A stretch of DNA of 55,943 nucleotides, taken from contig NZ_AYJW01000023.1 of NCBI RefSeq assembly GCF_000497205.1, positions 1 through 55,943 of the forward strand, in the 5' to 3' direction. The position numbers and the translations under genes were made by a program. The stretch comes from Saccharopolyspora rectivirgula DSM 43747 (GTDB lineage: Bacteria > Actinomycetota > Actinomycetes > Mycobacteriales > Pseudonocardiaceae). Shown in pieces: positions 7,134 through 17,331 of this stretch. Under the pieces are notes generated by a model, which saw nothing but the letters and a program-made list of their open reading frames with translations, searched no databases and was not told where the DNA came from. Position 1 is the stretch's first letter. Every line of letters starts with the position of its first letter.

Positions 7134-8426
7134 GTGGTCAGGCACTCCCAGCCCCGACCAGGCGACGGTCAGGCCGGGGGTGTCGCACCCGATCGCCGAC
7201 CCGGGACGTTCCGCTCCCTGCGGGTCCGCAACTACCGCTACTACTCCGCCGGGCAGGTCATCTCCCTCACCGGAACGTGGATGCAGCGGGCCGCCCAGGA
7301 CTGGCTCGTGCTGGAGCTGTCCGGGGGGAGCGCGTTCGCCCTCGGCGTGGCGGTCGCCCTGCAATTCCTCCCCACCCTGCTGCTGACCCTGTGGGCCGGG
7401 GTGCTGGCCGACCAGTTCGACAAGCGTCGACTGCTGGTGATCACCCAGGCCGCGATGGGCGTGTGCGGGCTGGTGCTCGGCCTGCTGGACCTCACCGACA
7501 TCGCCCAGCTCTGGCACGTCTACCTGCTGTGCTTCGTGCTCGGCGTGTTCGCGGCCGTGGACTCGCCGGTCCGCCAGTCCTTCGTGGTGGAAATGGTCGG
7601 GCAGGCGTACCTCACCAACGCGGTCGCACTCAACTCGATGATCTTCAACCTGGCGCGCATCGCCGGCCCCGCCGCAGCCGGTCTGCTCATCACCGTGATC
7701 GGCACCGGGTGGATCTTCCTGCTCAACGGGATCAGCTCGGCGGCCGTGGTCGGTGGCCTGCTGATGATGAACCCGGCCGAGCTGCACCGCTCCACGCCCC
7801 CCGAGAAGAAGAGCGGGCAGCTGCGCGACGGCCTCCGCTACGTGCGGGGACGGCCCGACCTGGTGGTCGTCATGACGCTGGTCTTCTGCGTCGGCACCTT
7901 CGGCATGAACTTCGAGAACTCCTTCGCCGTGATCGCCCGCAACCAGTTCGGGCGGGAAGCCGACGGCTACGGGTTCCTGATCACCATGCTCGCCGTCGGC
8001 ACCCTCACCGGTGCGCTGCTGGCCGCGCGCCGCAGCGGGCGGGGGCGGCCCCGGATGCGCACGGTGCTGCTCGGCGCGGCCGCCTTCGGGGTGCTGGAAT
8101 CGGTGGCCTCGCTGATGCCGTCCTACGAGCTGTTCGCGCTCGCCCTGATCCCCGTCGGGGTCGCCGTCATGACCTTCACCACCAGCGCGAACTCGACGGT
8201 GCAGCTCGCGGTGGCCCCGTCGATGCGCGGCCGGGTGATGGGGCTCTACATGCTGCTGTTCATGGGCGGCAAACCGCTCGGCGGACTGGCCTCGGGGTGG
8301 TTGGCGGACGTCTTCGGGCCACCGTCACCGCTGCTGTTCGGCGGACTGCTCTCGCTGGGCACGGCCTTGATCGGAAGTGCGGTGCTGATCCGGCGGCGCC
8401 AGCCCTTGCCTGAGGATAAAGGTTAG
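7134..8426 (+). CDS. MFS transporter, EntS-like (MFS_3)
   Basis: 430-residue major facilitator with about 12 membrane segments; N-terminal FRSLRVRNYRYYSAGQ and the loop GVLADQFDKRRLLVITQ are typical of the EntS/MFS_3 group of drug and siderophore exporters. The GTG start has GGGGGGAG 7 nt upstream. It is co-transcribed with marR, so it is probably an efflux pump induced by the regulator's ligand. Its stop codon (TAG at 8424-8426) lies inside an iron box that belongs to a downstream transcript; nothing suggests the box controls this gene. Substrate unknown. Confidence 0.85.
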   Translation: MVRHSQPRPGDGQAGGVAPDRRPGTFRSLRVRNYRYYSAGQVISLTGTWMQRAAQDWLVLELSGGSAFALGVAVALQFLPTLLLTLWAGVLADQFDKRRLLVITQAAMGVCGLVLGLLDLTDIAQLWHVYLLCFVLGVFAAVDSPVRQSFVVEMVGQAYLTNAVALNSMIFNLARIAGPAAAGLLITVIGTGWIFLLNGISSAAVVGGLLMMNPAELHRSTPPEKKSGQLRDGLRYVRGRPDLVVVMTLVFCVGTFGMNFENSFAVIARNQFGREADGYGFLITMLAVGTLTGALLAARRSGRGRPRMRTVLLGAAAFGVLESVASLMPSYELFALALIPVGVAVMTFTTSANSTVQLAVAPSMRGRVMGLYMLLFMGGKPLGGLASGWLADVFGPPSPLLFGGLLSLGTALIGSAVLIRRRQPLPEDKG

Positions 8427-8436
8427 GCTAACCTAA
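8406..8436 (+). promoter_or_regulatory. IdeR/DtxR iron box on a promoter
   Basis: Positions 8418-8436 match 17 of 19 bases of the DtxR/IdeR consensus TTAGGTTAGSCTAACCTAA, with a perfect 15-bp palindromic core (8420-8434). TTGCCT (8406-8411) and TAACCT (8429-8434) are 17 bp apart and read rightward, so the box covers the -10 element, as at IdeR-repressed genes. The predicted start is near 8441. No protein gene follows on the plus strand. Confidence 0.6.
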
Positions 8437-8440
8437 AACT

Positions 8441-8520
8441 CGTCTGCTTCGTGGTGGGAGCGACAGTCAGTTCGGGAACTGTTCAGGCCCGGCCCCAACC
8501 AGGGGACCGGGCCTGAATAC
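8441..8520 (+). ncRNA. Candidate iron-controlled small RNA
   Basis: Inferred transcript of about 80 nt from the iron-box promoter to the terminator at 8482-8517. It would hold a perfect 14-nt palindrome (CAGTTCGGGAACTG, 8468-8481) and the terminator stem. There is no open reading frame with a ribosome site. The layout recalls MrsI, the IdeR-controlled sRNA of mycobacteria, but I see no basis for sequence homology. It ends before the 3' end of the convergent sodA gene. Confidence 0.35.
8482..8517. terminator. Bidirectional terminator between MFS/sRNA and sodA
   Basis: An 11-bp perfect outer stem (TTCAGGCCCGG with its complement) extended by a CCC/GGG inner stem around AACC. It lies between convergent transcripts and can serve both strands. 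Confidence 0.8.
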
Positions 8521-8548
8521 TACTCGGTCGAGCCGCAGAACAGCAGTC

Positions 8549-9163
8549 TCACGGCTGGCGGCCAGCCCGGGCCTCCTCGAAGCGCCGGGAGACCTCAGCC
8601 CAGTTGACCACGTTCCACAGGTTCTTCACGTAGTCAGCCTTGACGTTCTTGTACTGCAGGTAGTACGCGTGCTCCCAGATGTCGAACACCAGCAGCGGAA
8701 CGGTGGTCAACGACATGTTGTTGTGGTGGTCGCGCAGCTGCTGGGTGATCAGGCGCTGACCCACCGGGTCCCACGCCAGCACGCCCCAGCCGTTGCCCTG
8801 GATGGTGGTGGAAACCGCCTCCATCTGGGCGCGGAACTTGTCGAACGAGCCGAAGTCCTCGTCGATGGCCGCCGCAAGCTCCCCGGTCGGCTTGTCGCCG
8901 CCGTCCGGCGACAGGATCTTCCACCACACCAGGTGCATCGAGTGACCGGCCAGGTTGAAGGCCAGGGTGGTCTCCAGGCCCACGATCGAAGCGAAGTCGC
9001 CCTTCTCGCGGGCTTCCGCCAGCTTCTCGATCGTGTCGTTAGCACCCTTGACGTAAGTCGCGTGGTGCTTGCTGTGGTGCAGCTCGTTGATCTCACCCGA
9101 GATCGCCGGCTCAAGAGCCGAGTAGTCGTAGTCGAGCTCTGGCAACACGTACTGCTGCGCCAT
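8549..9163 (-). CDS. sodA: Superoxide dismutase, Fe/Mn family
   Basis: 204-residue cytosolic Fe/Mn superoxide dismutase that disproportionates superoxide to oxygen and hydrogen peroxide. The four metal ligands are visible: His29 (in ELHHSKHH), His77 (before LVWW), Asp161 and His165 (in DIWEHAYY). A very strong ribosome site GGAAGGAGG lies 6 nt before the ATG. Length and motifs are complete. Fe versus Mn preference cannot be decided by eye. Transcribed alone from a promoter with TTTAGT and TAGGAT boxes. The iron box and possible sRNA beyond its 3' end make an iron link plausible but unproven. Confidence 0.95.
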   Translation of the reverse strand: MAQQYVLPELDYDYSALEPAISGEINELHHSKHHATYVKGANDTIEKLAEAREKGDFASIVGLETTLAFNLAGHSMHLVWWKILSPDGGDKPTGELAAAIDEDFGSFDKFRAQMEAVSTTIQGNGWGVLAWDPVGQRLITQQLRDHHNNMSLTTVPLLVFDIWEHAYYLQYKNVKADYVKNLWNVVNWAEVSRRFEEARAGRQP

Positions 9164-9182
9164 CGACGCCTCCTTCCGTTGA

Positions 9183-9217
9183 CATTCTGATCCTATTGGA
9201 GGATCGAGGCCACTAAA
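9183..9217 (-). promoter_or_regulatory. sodA promoter
   Basis: On the minus strand, TTTAGT (9217-9212) and TAGGAT (9195-9190) are spaced 16 bp, giving a start near 9183 and a leader of about 20 nt. A small palindrome ATCAC-ACG-GTGAT (9217-9229) overlaps the upstream edge and may be an operator. Confidence 0.5.
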
Positions 9218-9430
9218 TCACACGGTGATCCGCTGCGCCGTCCACCAGGCACCCGCCGAAACCCGCCCGCCAGCGCGTTTCAGCAGGACAACCGGGTGAT
9301 CACCAGCAGTCGAAAACCCACTCCCGCGCCACGCCCAACACGAATGTCCACAGTGCGGGAAGAATTTCACTACCGGCTTAACCGGCCTCCCTGCAGATGC
9401 CCCGGACCGGGAAAGGTCAAACCCGGTGGT

Positions 9431-10930
9431 TCACTCCACCGGCCACAGGTGCACCGGCTCACCGCTCTCGGTCAACTCGATGTAGCGACGCAGCATGCCG
9501 GCCAGAGCCGAGCGCCGATCCGCACCCCGCTCCTCTAACATGGCCACCACGTCCCGCTGCCACGAAGCACCGGTCTGCCGCACCAAGCAGCGCTGCTCGA
9601 TGATCCCCAGGTAGCGCTCCCGAGCCCGATCGGAAACCCCGCAAGACCGAAGACCCTCGTGCGCCATCGGCAACAGGATCCGCAACACCAGCTCGTCCGG
9701 GGTCACCCAACCGATCCCCGGCCAGTACAGGTGCGCGTCCATGCCGTGCCGAGCGCCGGCGTAGAAGTTCTCCTCCGCGGCCGCGAACGTCATCTGCGAC
9801 CAGAGCGGACGATCCTGCTCGGTCAACGCCCGCTGCACCCCGTAGAAGAAACAAGCGTTCGCCACCGTGTCCACCACCGACGGGCCGGCCGGCAACACCC
9901 GGTTCTCCACCCGGAGGTGCGGCACGCCGTCCACCAAGTCGTACACCGGGCGGTTCCAACGCCAAATCGTGCCGTTGTGCAACCGCAGCTCGGCCAACGT
10001 GGGAGCCCGCCCCGCCTCCAGCGCCGCCAGCGGATCCTCCTCCTCCGGCTCCGGCAACAGCGCCGGGAAGTAGCGGACGTTCTCCTCGAACAAGTCGAAG
10101 ATCGACGTGATCCAGCGCTCCCCGAACCACACCCGCGGCCGCACCCCCTGGTTGCGCAGCTCCTGCGGACGGGTGTCGGTGGCCTGGATGAACAACGGGA
10201 TCCGCGTCTCGTGCCACAGGGCTTTGCCCAGCAAGAACGGCGAGTTCGCCCCCACCGCCACCTGCACGCCCGCCAAGCACTGGGCGGCGTTCCAGTGCGA
10301 CGCGAAGTCCTCCGGCGCCACCTGCAAGTGGAGCTGCACCGAGGTGCACGCCGACTCCGGGAGGATCGAATCCGCGTAGGAGCGCAACCTCTCCGGAGCA
10401 CGATCCCCCAGCGGCACCCCCTCCATGTCCAGCAGCATCTCCTCACCCCGGGCGAGGAAGATCTGCTCGTTGAGGATCGAGTAGCGCGGATTGCGCGACA
10501 ACCACTGCGGATCGAAATGGGCATCCCGCAACGTCGGCAACGTGCCGATCATGACCACCTTCGCCCCGGCGTCATGGGCACCGCTCGCCGCCCGGCTCAT
10601 GCTCGCGTGCAGCCGCTGCTCCAACTCCACGGCGCTGTCCCCGGCCAGCACCTGCGGCTCCACGTTCAACTCGATGTTCTGCTGCCCCAGCTCCGTGGTG
10701 AACGAAGAATCGTTGATCTTCTCCAACACCACGTGGTTCGACATGGACGGCTCCATGTGCTCGTCCACCAGGCACAGCTCCATCTCCAGCCCCATTTGCT
10801 GGCGGGGGAAGGAGAAATTGCCATCGGCGAGCATCCTGGCCAGCGCATCCAACCCGCGTTGCATCTTGTCGCGGTAACGCTGCCGGTCCAACGGTTTGAA
10901 AGACCGATTAGGTGTCACGTGCCGTCCCAT
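9431..10930 (-). CDS. Glutamate-cysteine ligase-like (GCS2 family) protein
   Basis: 499-residue carboxylate-amine ligase of the GCS2 superfamily, which joins an amino group to the gamma-carboxylate of glutamate using ATP. Seen: the N-terminal MGLEMELCLVD strand with paired Glu residues expected to bind Mg-ATP, ELGQQNIELNVEP, and the C-terminal half with RVENRVLPAGPSVVDT. The ATG at 10930 has GGGGAG 5-6 nt upstream; the frame stays open further upstream, but that part looks non-coding. It is longer than YbdK-type enzymes (about 370 residues) and not clearly EgtA, so the amine substrate is uncertain. Apparently monocistronic. Confidence 0.75.
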   Translation of the reverse strand: MGRHVTPNRSFKPLDRQRYRDKMQRGLDALARMLADGNFSFPRQQMGLEMELCLVDEHMEPSMSNHVVLEKINDSSFTTELGQQNIELNVEPQVLAGDSAVELEQRLHASMSRAASGAHDAGAKVVMIGTLPTLRDAHFDPQWLSRNPRYSILNEQIFLARGEEMLLDMEGVPLGDRAPERLRSYADSILPESACTSVQLHLQVAPEDFASHWNAAQCLAGVQVAVGANSPFLLGKALWHETRIPLFIQATDTRPQELRNQGVRPRVWFGERWITSIFDLFEENVRYFPALLPEPEEEDPLAALEAGRAPTLAELRLHNGTIWRWNRPVYDLVDGVPHLRVENRVLPAGPSVVDTVANACFFYGVQRALTEQDRPLWSQMTFAAAEENFYAGARHGMDAHLYWPGIGWVTPDELVLRILLPMAHEGLRSCGVSDRARERYLGIIEQRCLVRQTGASWQRDVVAMLEERGADRRSALAGMLRRYIELTESGEPVHLWPVE

Positions 10931-11704
10931 GCCGTCTCCCCGCTCCATCGGCAGCACGACAGCGCGCAGCGCTGGGGAAACCACCGTGACATATCGGTAC
11001 CCGGTGGGCCAGCGGCCAAACCGGTGCACTCGAGCCTGCTGTTCGGAATTTCGCTGTCCTCCATCTGGACTGGTCGGGCAAGGGAAAAACGGGACAGGGA
11101 GGCCGTGGGCGGAAAAGGGGAACCAACAGCGAAGACGGCCGGTGGGCCAACCCTCGGCCCACGGACTCCGGCCCGCGAGAACACAGCTATTCAGGGCTGC
11201 GCTGCGGTGAACCGCAGCAAGATCAGCTCGTTGGCGGCGCCACCCGCCGCATGTCCTCGCACAGGATGCCTGAACACCGCACCCGCGGACACCCGGTGAG
11301 GCGAACACCACTCCAAGCACACCCGGCAGTCCGACACCAGCTTCAACACGGCTAGCCGGAACGGGCGCCAGCCCTCCCCGAAAAGCAGCATTCCGCCTGA
11401 CAACGGCAAAATCCCGATCCACAGCGGCAGCCGGCGCAGCCAACCGACCCCCGGGCCGGCGCCGCCGCGGACGCGAAGACCGACCGAACCCGCGAGCGGC
11501 ACCCGCGCCGCAGCAAGGGAACCTTTCTGCCGGAAACGCCAGGGAAGTTCCCTTCCTGGTGCAGCGCCCGAACGCCCGCCAGCACCACCGATTCGACCAA
11601 AGTGGAAATTCCGCGGGCGCGGTGCACCGGCCGAACCTGAATCACCCGCACGTAATCCGAGTCAGATGGCTACGCGCCACAGTCGGGTGAAGCAGGATGG
11701 GAGA
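10931..11704. other. 774-bp gap between ligase and TrmH genes
   Basis: No gene I can support. A minus-strand frame at 11191-11502 (103 codons, third positions about 80% G/C in the part I checked) could encode a small protein, but it has no recognisable family and no ribosome site. The gap holds a degenerate copy of the dispersed palindrome at 11511-11562. Confidence 0.5.
11511..11562. repeat. Dispersed palindrome, degenerate copy A
   Basis: Starts AGCAAGGGAACCTTTC and ends GTTCCCTTCCTGG: the outer arms match the two near-perfect copies at 18022 and 21965, but the inner stem has decayed. Isolated inside a gene-free stretch. Confidence 0.55.
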
Positions 11705-12517
11705 ATGCCCGCCGTGGCGCACGTAATCGAGATTACCGATGCCAACGATCCCCGGGTCGACGACTTCCGCGACCTGTCGAGAGCCGACCGCCGCCCGGAC
11801 CGGCCCGGCGGCCGCGGACTGGTCATAGCCGAAGGAGTCGTGGTCGTCGAACGACTCCTCGCCTCCGCCTACCCGGTGCGAGCCCTGCTCGGAGTGCGCC
11901 GCCGCATCGACGAACTGGCAGACGCGCTCGCCCCCTTCGACGTGCCCGCCTACACGACCACCGCCGAAATCATGGCCGAAGTCGTCGGCTTCCACCTCAA
12001 CCGCGGAGTGCTGGCCGTGGCCGACCGCGCCCCGACCATCGAGCCCGCCGACCTGATCGCCAACTCGCGCCGCCTCGCAGTGCTGGAAGGAATCGGCGAC
12101 CACGAGAACCTCGGCTCCATCTTCCGCAACGCCGCCGCCCTCGGCATCGACGGCATCCTGCTCGGCGCCGGCTGCGCCGACCCGCTGTACCGGCGCAGCA
12201 TCCGGGTCTCCATGGGCCACGTGCTCCGCGTGCCCTTCACCCGCCTGCACAGCTGGCCCGAAGACCTCAAACTGCTCAAAGACCACGACTTCCGGATCCT
12301 GGCCCTCACCCCGCGCGCCGACTCCGTCCCGCTGCGGGAAACCAACCCCCAGCAGGGTCGGGTAGCGGTGCTGCTCGGGTCCGAAGGCCCCGGACTGACC
12401 GAACAAGCCATCACCGCCGCCGACCAAGCGGTGCGGATCCCCATGGCCAGCGGGGTGGATTCGCTCAACGTCGCCACGGCCGGCGCGATCGCCTTCCACA
12501 CCATGAACGGGGGCTGA
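11705..12517 (+). CDS. TrmH/SpoU family RNA 2'-O-methyltransferase
   Basis: 270-residue SPOUT methyltransferase that transfers a methyl group from SAM to a ribose 2'-OH of tRNA or rRNA. The three SpoU motifs are present: NLGSIFRNAAALG (motif 1), LLGSEGPGL (motif 2) and SLNVATAGAIAFH (motif 3), forming the SAM-binding trefoil knot in the C-terminal half. The N-terminal part is a substrate-binding domain. ATG at 11705 has AGGA 7 nt upstream; a start 39 nt earlier is possible but lacks a site. Three nt separate it from the DUF2537 gene. Corresponds to Rv0881 by order (from memory). The modified nucleotide is unknown. Confidence 0.88.
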   Translation: MPAVAHVIEITDANDPRVDDFRDLSRADRRPDRPGGRGLVIAEGVVVVERLLASAYPVRALLGVRRRIDELADALAPFDVPAYTTTAEIMAEVVGFHLNRGVLAVADRAPTIEPADLIANSRRLAVLEGIGDHENLGSIFRNAAALGIDGILLGAGCADPLYRRSIRVSMGHVLRVPFTRLHSWPEDLKLLKDHDFRILALTPRADSVPLRETNPQQGRVAVLLGSEGPGLTEQAITAADQAVRIPMASGVDSLNVATAGAIAFHTMNGG

Positions 12518-12520
12518 TCG

Positions 12521-13102
12521 ATGCGCGCCGCGGACCCCAAGATCGAACTGCGCGCCCGCTCCGGACGCCCGGTGCTGCTGCGCGAACCCGGTGGTGAACT
12601 CGACCCGGCCCGGCTGAACCTGCCCGACCCGCTGCTGGCCGCCCTCCGCGAATGGGCCACCGTCGTGGAAACCGTCCAACACGAGGACAGCACGCGAACC
12701 GCCGAACTGGTCAGCAGGCGAGGACGCCACCTCGCGCTGCGGCTGGCCGCCGCGACCGGCGCCGAAGTCAGCTACCTGGACCCGCTCAACGGCCGCCGCG
12801 ACCAGTTCGGCAGCCGCGCCGACCGCGACCTGCCACCCCCGGAAGAAACCCCCTGGGGCACCGGGCTGGCCGTGACCGGCATCGTCGGCGCCCTCGTGGC
12901 CACCATCCTGATGCTGGTCACCCTCGGCATGGCCGACATCAACATCGTCCTGGCAGTCGTGATCAACCTCGGCATCGCAGCCGGATTCGCCCCGTCCGTG
13001 TGGTTCGGGCGCAGCATCCCCACCTGGCGCTGGGTGGTGTTCGGAATCGGAGCGGGCGTGGTCGCCGCGTGGCTCGGACTGGTCCTCAGCCTGCTCGGCT
13101 GA
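12521..13102 (+). CDS. DUF2537 membrane protein
   Basis: 193 residues: a soluble N-terminal part of about 115 residues, then three to four hydrophobic segments (from about residue 116 to the end). This layout and the neighbours match DUF2537 (Rv0882 in M. tuberculosis, from memory), function unknown. It begins 3 nt after the methyltransferase stop and has no strong ribosome site of its own, so it is probably translationally coupled. It converges with sepH, with only 7 nt between the two genes. Confidence 0.75.
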   Translation: MRAADPKIELRARSGRPVLLREPGGELDPARLNLPDPLLAALREWATVVETVQHEDSTRTAELVSRRGRHLALRLAAATGAEVSYLDPLNGRRDQFGSRADRDLPPPEETPWGTGLAVTGIVGALVATILMLVTLGMADINIVLAVVINLGIAAGFAPSVWFGRSIPTWRWVVFGIGAGVVAAWLGLVLSLLG

Positions 13103-13109
13103 TCCCGGG

Positions 13110-14006
13110 TCAGCGGTGCGACCGCACCCCGAGCAGCACGTCCTCCCAGGACGGCACGATCGGGTGGCTCTTGCGCCCGCGGCGCTGCCCGGCCTTGCGG
13201 CCCTCCTCGTCCTGCTCGGCGCTCGCCGCGGGCTCCGGCTCGGCCATCGGCTCGGGAACCGCCAACTCGTCCGAGTCAGAAGCCTGCTCCGGAACCGCGG
13301 GCTCCCCCGGCTGCTCCACCGGCGCCTCGGCCCGCCCCGCCGCAACGCCGTGCTGCGGCGCGCCCTCCAACTGGAGCGCCTCCCGGGCCAGCTCGGTCAC
13401 CGGGCGCACCGTGCGCAACGGGCGGTTCGGGGAAGGATCGATCAAGTCGGCGGCGTGCTCGTCCAAAGCCGTCACGGTCCCGCCGTTGGCCCCCTGGTGG
13501 AAGATCCAGTGCGCCCGGTTCTCCGAACGCCCCGCCTGCCAGAGCAGCTGAACCACCCACTTGCCGTCTTCTCCGCGCCACGCGTCCCAGGCAGCCTGGG
13601 CGTAGTCATGACCGCGAACACCGAACGTGTGAGCAACGACCTCACCCAGCGTCTGCACATCCGGACCGTCGTCCCGCACCGGATGCGCCTTCTGGGCCAT
13701 CTCCGCCACCCGGGCGCGCTCCAACAGCACCGGGTAGGCGTACCGCTCCACCCGCTGCTCCGGGACACCCGCGGCCTCCGCGACCTCCTCCACCGAAGCA
13801 CCAGCACGGATGCGGGCCTGGATCTCGCGCGGCCGCATCTTGGCCTCCAGCTCGATCTGCGCCTGCCCGAGACGGGTCATGTCACCGCGGGCAGCAGCGC
13901 GCAGCCGCTCGTCGGCCGGCACGGTGAAGCGCTCGCCGTTCTCCGGGTCCTCGCAGACAACGGATTCACCGTCCTCGTCGAGCCCGACCACTCGCAGCGC
14001 TCGCAT
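13110..14006 (-). CDS. sepH: Septation protein SepH (DUF3071)
   Basis: 298-residue actinobacterial cell-division protein. SepH binds FtsZ and promotes assembly of division septa. Seen: the N-terminal start MRALRVVGLDEDG and a helix-turn-helix-like stretch (VEEVAEAAGVPEQRVERY, residues about 72-89) in the DUF3071 domain. An acidic, Pro/Ala-rich linker (about 215-270) follows, then a basic C-terminus with RRGRK and SWEDVLLG, the conserved FtsZ-interacting tail type. Place and strand match Rv0883c next to serC. The 231-bp upstream region is AT-richer and should hold its promoter. Confidence 0.88.
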   Translation of the reverse strand: MRALRVVGLDEDGESVVCEDPENGERFTVPADERLRAAARGDMTRLGQAQIELEAKMRPREIQARIRAGASVEEVAEAAGVPEQRVERYAYPVLLERARVAEMAQKAHPVRDDGPDVQTLGEVVAHTFGVRGHDYAQAAWDAWRGEDGKWVVQLLWQAGRSENRAHWIFHQGANGGTVTALDEHAADLIDPSPNRPLRTVRPVTELAREALQLEGAPQHGVAAGRAEAPVEQPGEPAVPEQASDSDELAVPEPMAEPEPAASAEQDEEGRKAGQRRGRKSHPIVPSWEDVLLGVRSHR

Positions 14007-14237
14007 ATGCCAGCCTCCCGCCGACTCTTGTCACCAAGCTGTGACAGCCACCCGGTGCACCCGCGCGAAGCGGACGCACCGGGCCCCGTCGATTGATGGT
14101 CGTCCGTCCGTTGAGTCGATCTTGCCTGATAATCGCGCTCACTGCGAGCGGGTAAAACCACTTAATTTCGTAGCAAGATCACCTAGGAAGACCATTTTCG
14201 CTCGGCAACGCGGTACTTCAGTGGCGAAAAAGGGTGG

Positions 14238-15731
<1,494 letters not shown>

Positions 15732-16844
15732 TCACGCGCCAGCCGGCACCCGTGACCAGCCCGCCACCTGCTGCGGCTCCCGCGGCCCGGGCCCCACGTA
15801 CTGGGCCGCCGGCCGAACCAGCCGGCCGGTGCGCTTCTGCTCCAAGACGTGCGCCGACCAGCCCGCCAAACGAGCGCAGGTGAACATGGCCGGCATCATC
15901 TCCGGCGGCACCCCCGCGAAGTCCAGCACCACAGCCGCCCAGAACTCCACGTTCGTCTCGATCTGCCGATCCGGGCGACGCTCCCGCAGCACGCCCAACG
16001 CCGCCTGCTCCAACTCCCGGGCGACCTCGTAGCGCGGCGCCCCCAACTGCCGGCACACCCGGCGCAACACCCTCGCCCGCGGATCCTCGGCCCGGTACAC
16101 CCGGTGCCCGAAACCCATCACCCGCTGCCCGCGGTCGAGCACCGACTCCACCACGCGGCGAGCATCACCGGTGCGCTCCGCCTCGGCGATCATCGGCAAC
16201 ACCCGGGCCGGGGCGCCGCCGTGCAGCGGCCCGGACATGGCGCCCACCGCCCCGGACAGGCACGCCGCCACATCCGCCCCCGTGGAAGCGATCACCCGGG
16301 CGGTGAAGGTGGAGGCGTTCATCCCGTGCTCAGCTGCGGAAACCCAATACGCGTCCAACGCCTGCACCTGCTCAGCAGCGGCCTCCCCGCGCCAGCGGAG
16401 CAAGAACTGCTCGGAAGCCGGGGCGTCCTCCGGGACCTCGCTGTCCGGCACCGCCGGCAACTGCCCCCGCGCCGACTGCGCCGCGTACGACAACGCGGCC
16501 GCCGAAGCCAGCGCGAGCTGCTGGCGGGCCTCCTCCTCGGAGACGTCCAGCAACGGCTGGAACCCCCGCGCCGGCCCGAGCATCGCCAGCGCGGCCTGCA
16601 CGTCGGCCCGCACATCACCGGTGCGGACCGGGAGCCCCGCATCGACCGCGGTGGGCAACCGCTGGCCGAACTCCCCGTCGACCAGCAAGGACCACACGTC
16701 CTCGAAAGGAACCTTCCCGGCCAAGTCCTCGATGTCGACCCCGCGGTAGCGCAGCGCGCCACCGTCGCGGTCCGGTTCGGCGATCTCGGTCTGGAAAGCG
16801 ACGACCCCTTCCAGGCCCGGCCGGAATTCGCTCGCGTTGCTCAC
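15732..16844 (-). CDS. citA: Citrate synthase 2
   Basis: 370-residue citrate synthase-family enzyme (acetyl-CoA plus oxaloacetate to citrate), the shorter actinobacterial CitA type (Rv0889c in M. tuberculosis, similar length). GTG start with GGAG 7 nt upstream. Active-site His208 (GPLHGG) and His247 (GFGHRVYR) are present. Where hexameric citrate synthases have the catalytic Asp (NVDFY), this protein has Glu300 (NVEFW); I recall the same change in mycobacterial CitA, so it is probably family-wide. C-terminal EQKRTGRLVRP binds CoA/citrate. A second, canonical citrate synthase (gltA) is 9 kb away. A methylcitrate synthase activity cannot be excluded. Confidence 0.87.
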   Translation of the reverse strand: MSNASEFRPGLEGVVAFQTEIAEPDRDGGALRYRGVDIEDLAGKVPFEDVWSLLVDGEFGQRLPTAVDAGLPVRTGDVRADVQAALAMLGPARGFQPLLDVSEEEARQQLALASAAALSYAAQSARGQLPAVPDSEVPEDAPASEQFLLRWRGEAAAEQVQALDAYWVSAAEHGMNASTFTARVIASTGADVAACLSGAVGAMSGPLHGGAPARVLPMIAEAERTGDARRVVESVLDRGQRVMGFGHRVYRAEDPRARVLRRVCRQLGAPRYEVARELEQAALGVLRERRPDRQIETNVEFWAAVVLDFAGVPPEMMPAMFTCARLAGWSAHVLEQKRTGRLVRPAAQYVGPGPREPQQVAGWSRVPAGA

Positions 16845-17331
16845 GCCTCGTCTCCTCACTGCACTGTTCGGGCACGCGCGCACGAGCGCGCAGGGGCGTG
16901 GCGGGGTGCGAGCGGTGTCAGCGCTGCAGCAACAGTGCCCCCGGGAGCGGGAACTCGCAATTTCCCGTCGCCCGGAAAAAACCACCGGATGCCCGGAATC
17001 GGAACAAACCGGGAACATCCCGAACCCGGGGAACGACGCGGTCCTTGCCGCCCCACCGGCAACCGCGGTCACCACCGCGCCCGAGCCGCAGCACCACCCG
17101 AAAGTGACGAGGTCGCTGGGGGCGCGACGCGCAGCACCCCGGAGCAGCCGGGAGCTGTGGGAAAGATCTCTGCATCGTTAACGAAATCGATCGGGAAGTT
17201 TTCCGCGTTTCGGCCGCGCAGCTGCGGACGTCTAACGTCGTAGGCGCGCCGCTGGTCCGATGACAGACCCGCGGGGGCCCGGTCGGGTCTTAGGAACTCA
17301 TGTGCTGAAGTCGGGTGGGAGAGGAGTGCGG
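16845..17331. other. 487-bp divergent region between citA and pdxH
   Basis: Divergent promoters for citA and pdxH. TAACGT at about 17233 sits in a small palindrome (GACGT-CTA-ACGTC) and may be the pdxH -10, giving a leader of about 90 nt. The middle has no coding signal I trust. Confidence 0.4.

Noticed and set aside
10931-11443. 170-residue upstream extension of the GCS2 gene
   Set aside because: Composition changes, no homology-like motif, and a good ribosome site precedes the ATG at 10930.
11191-11502. 103-codon minus-strand frame
   Set aside because: Third-position G/C is fairly high, but there is no ribosome site, family or conserved neighbour; kept only as a note in the gap entry.
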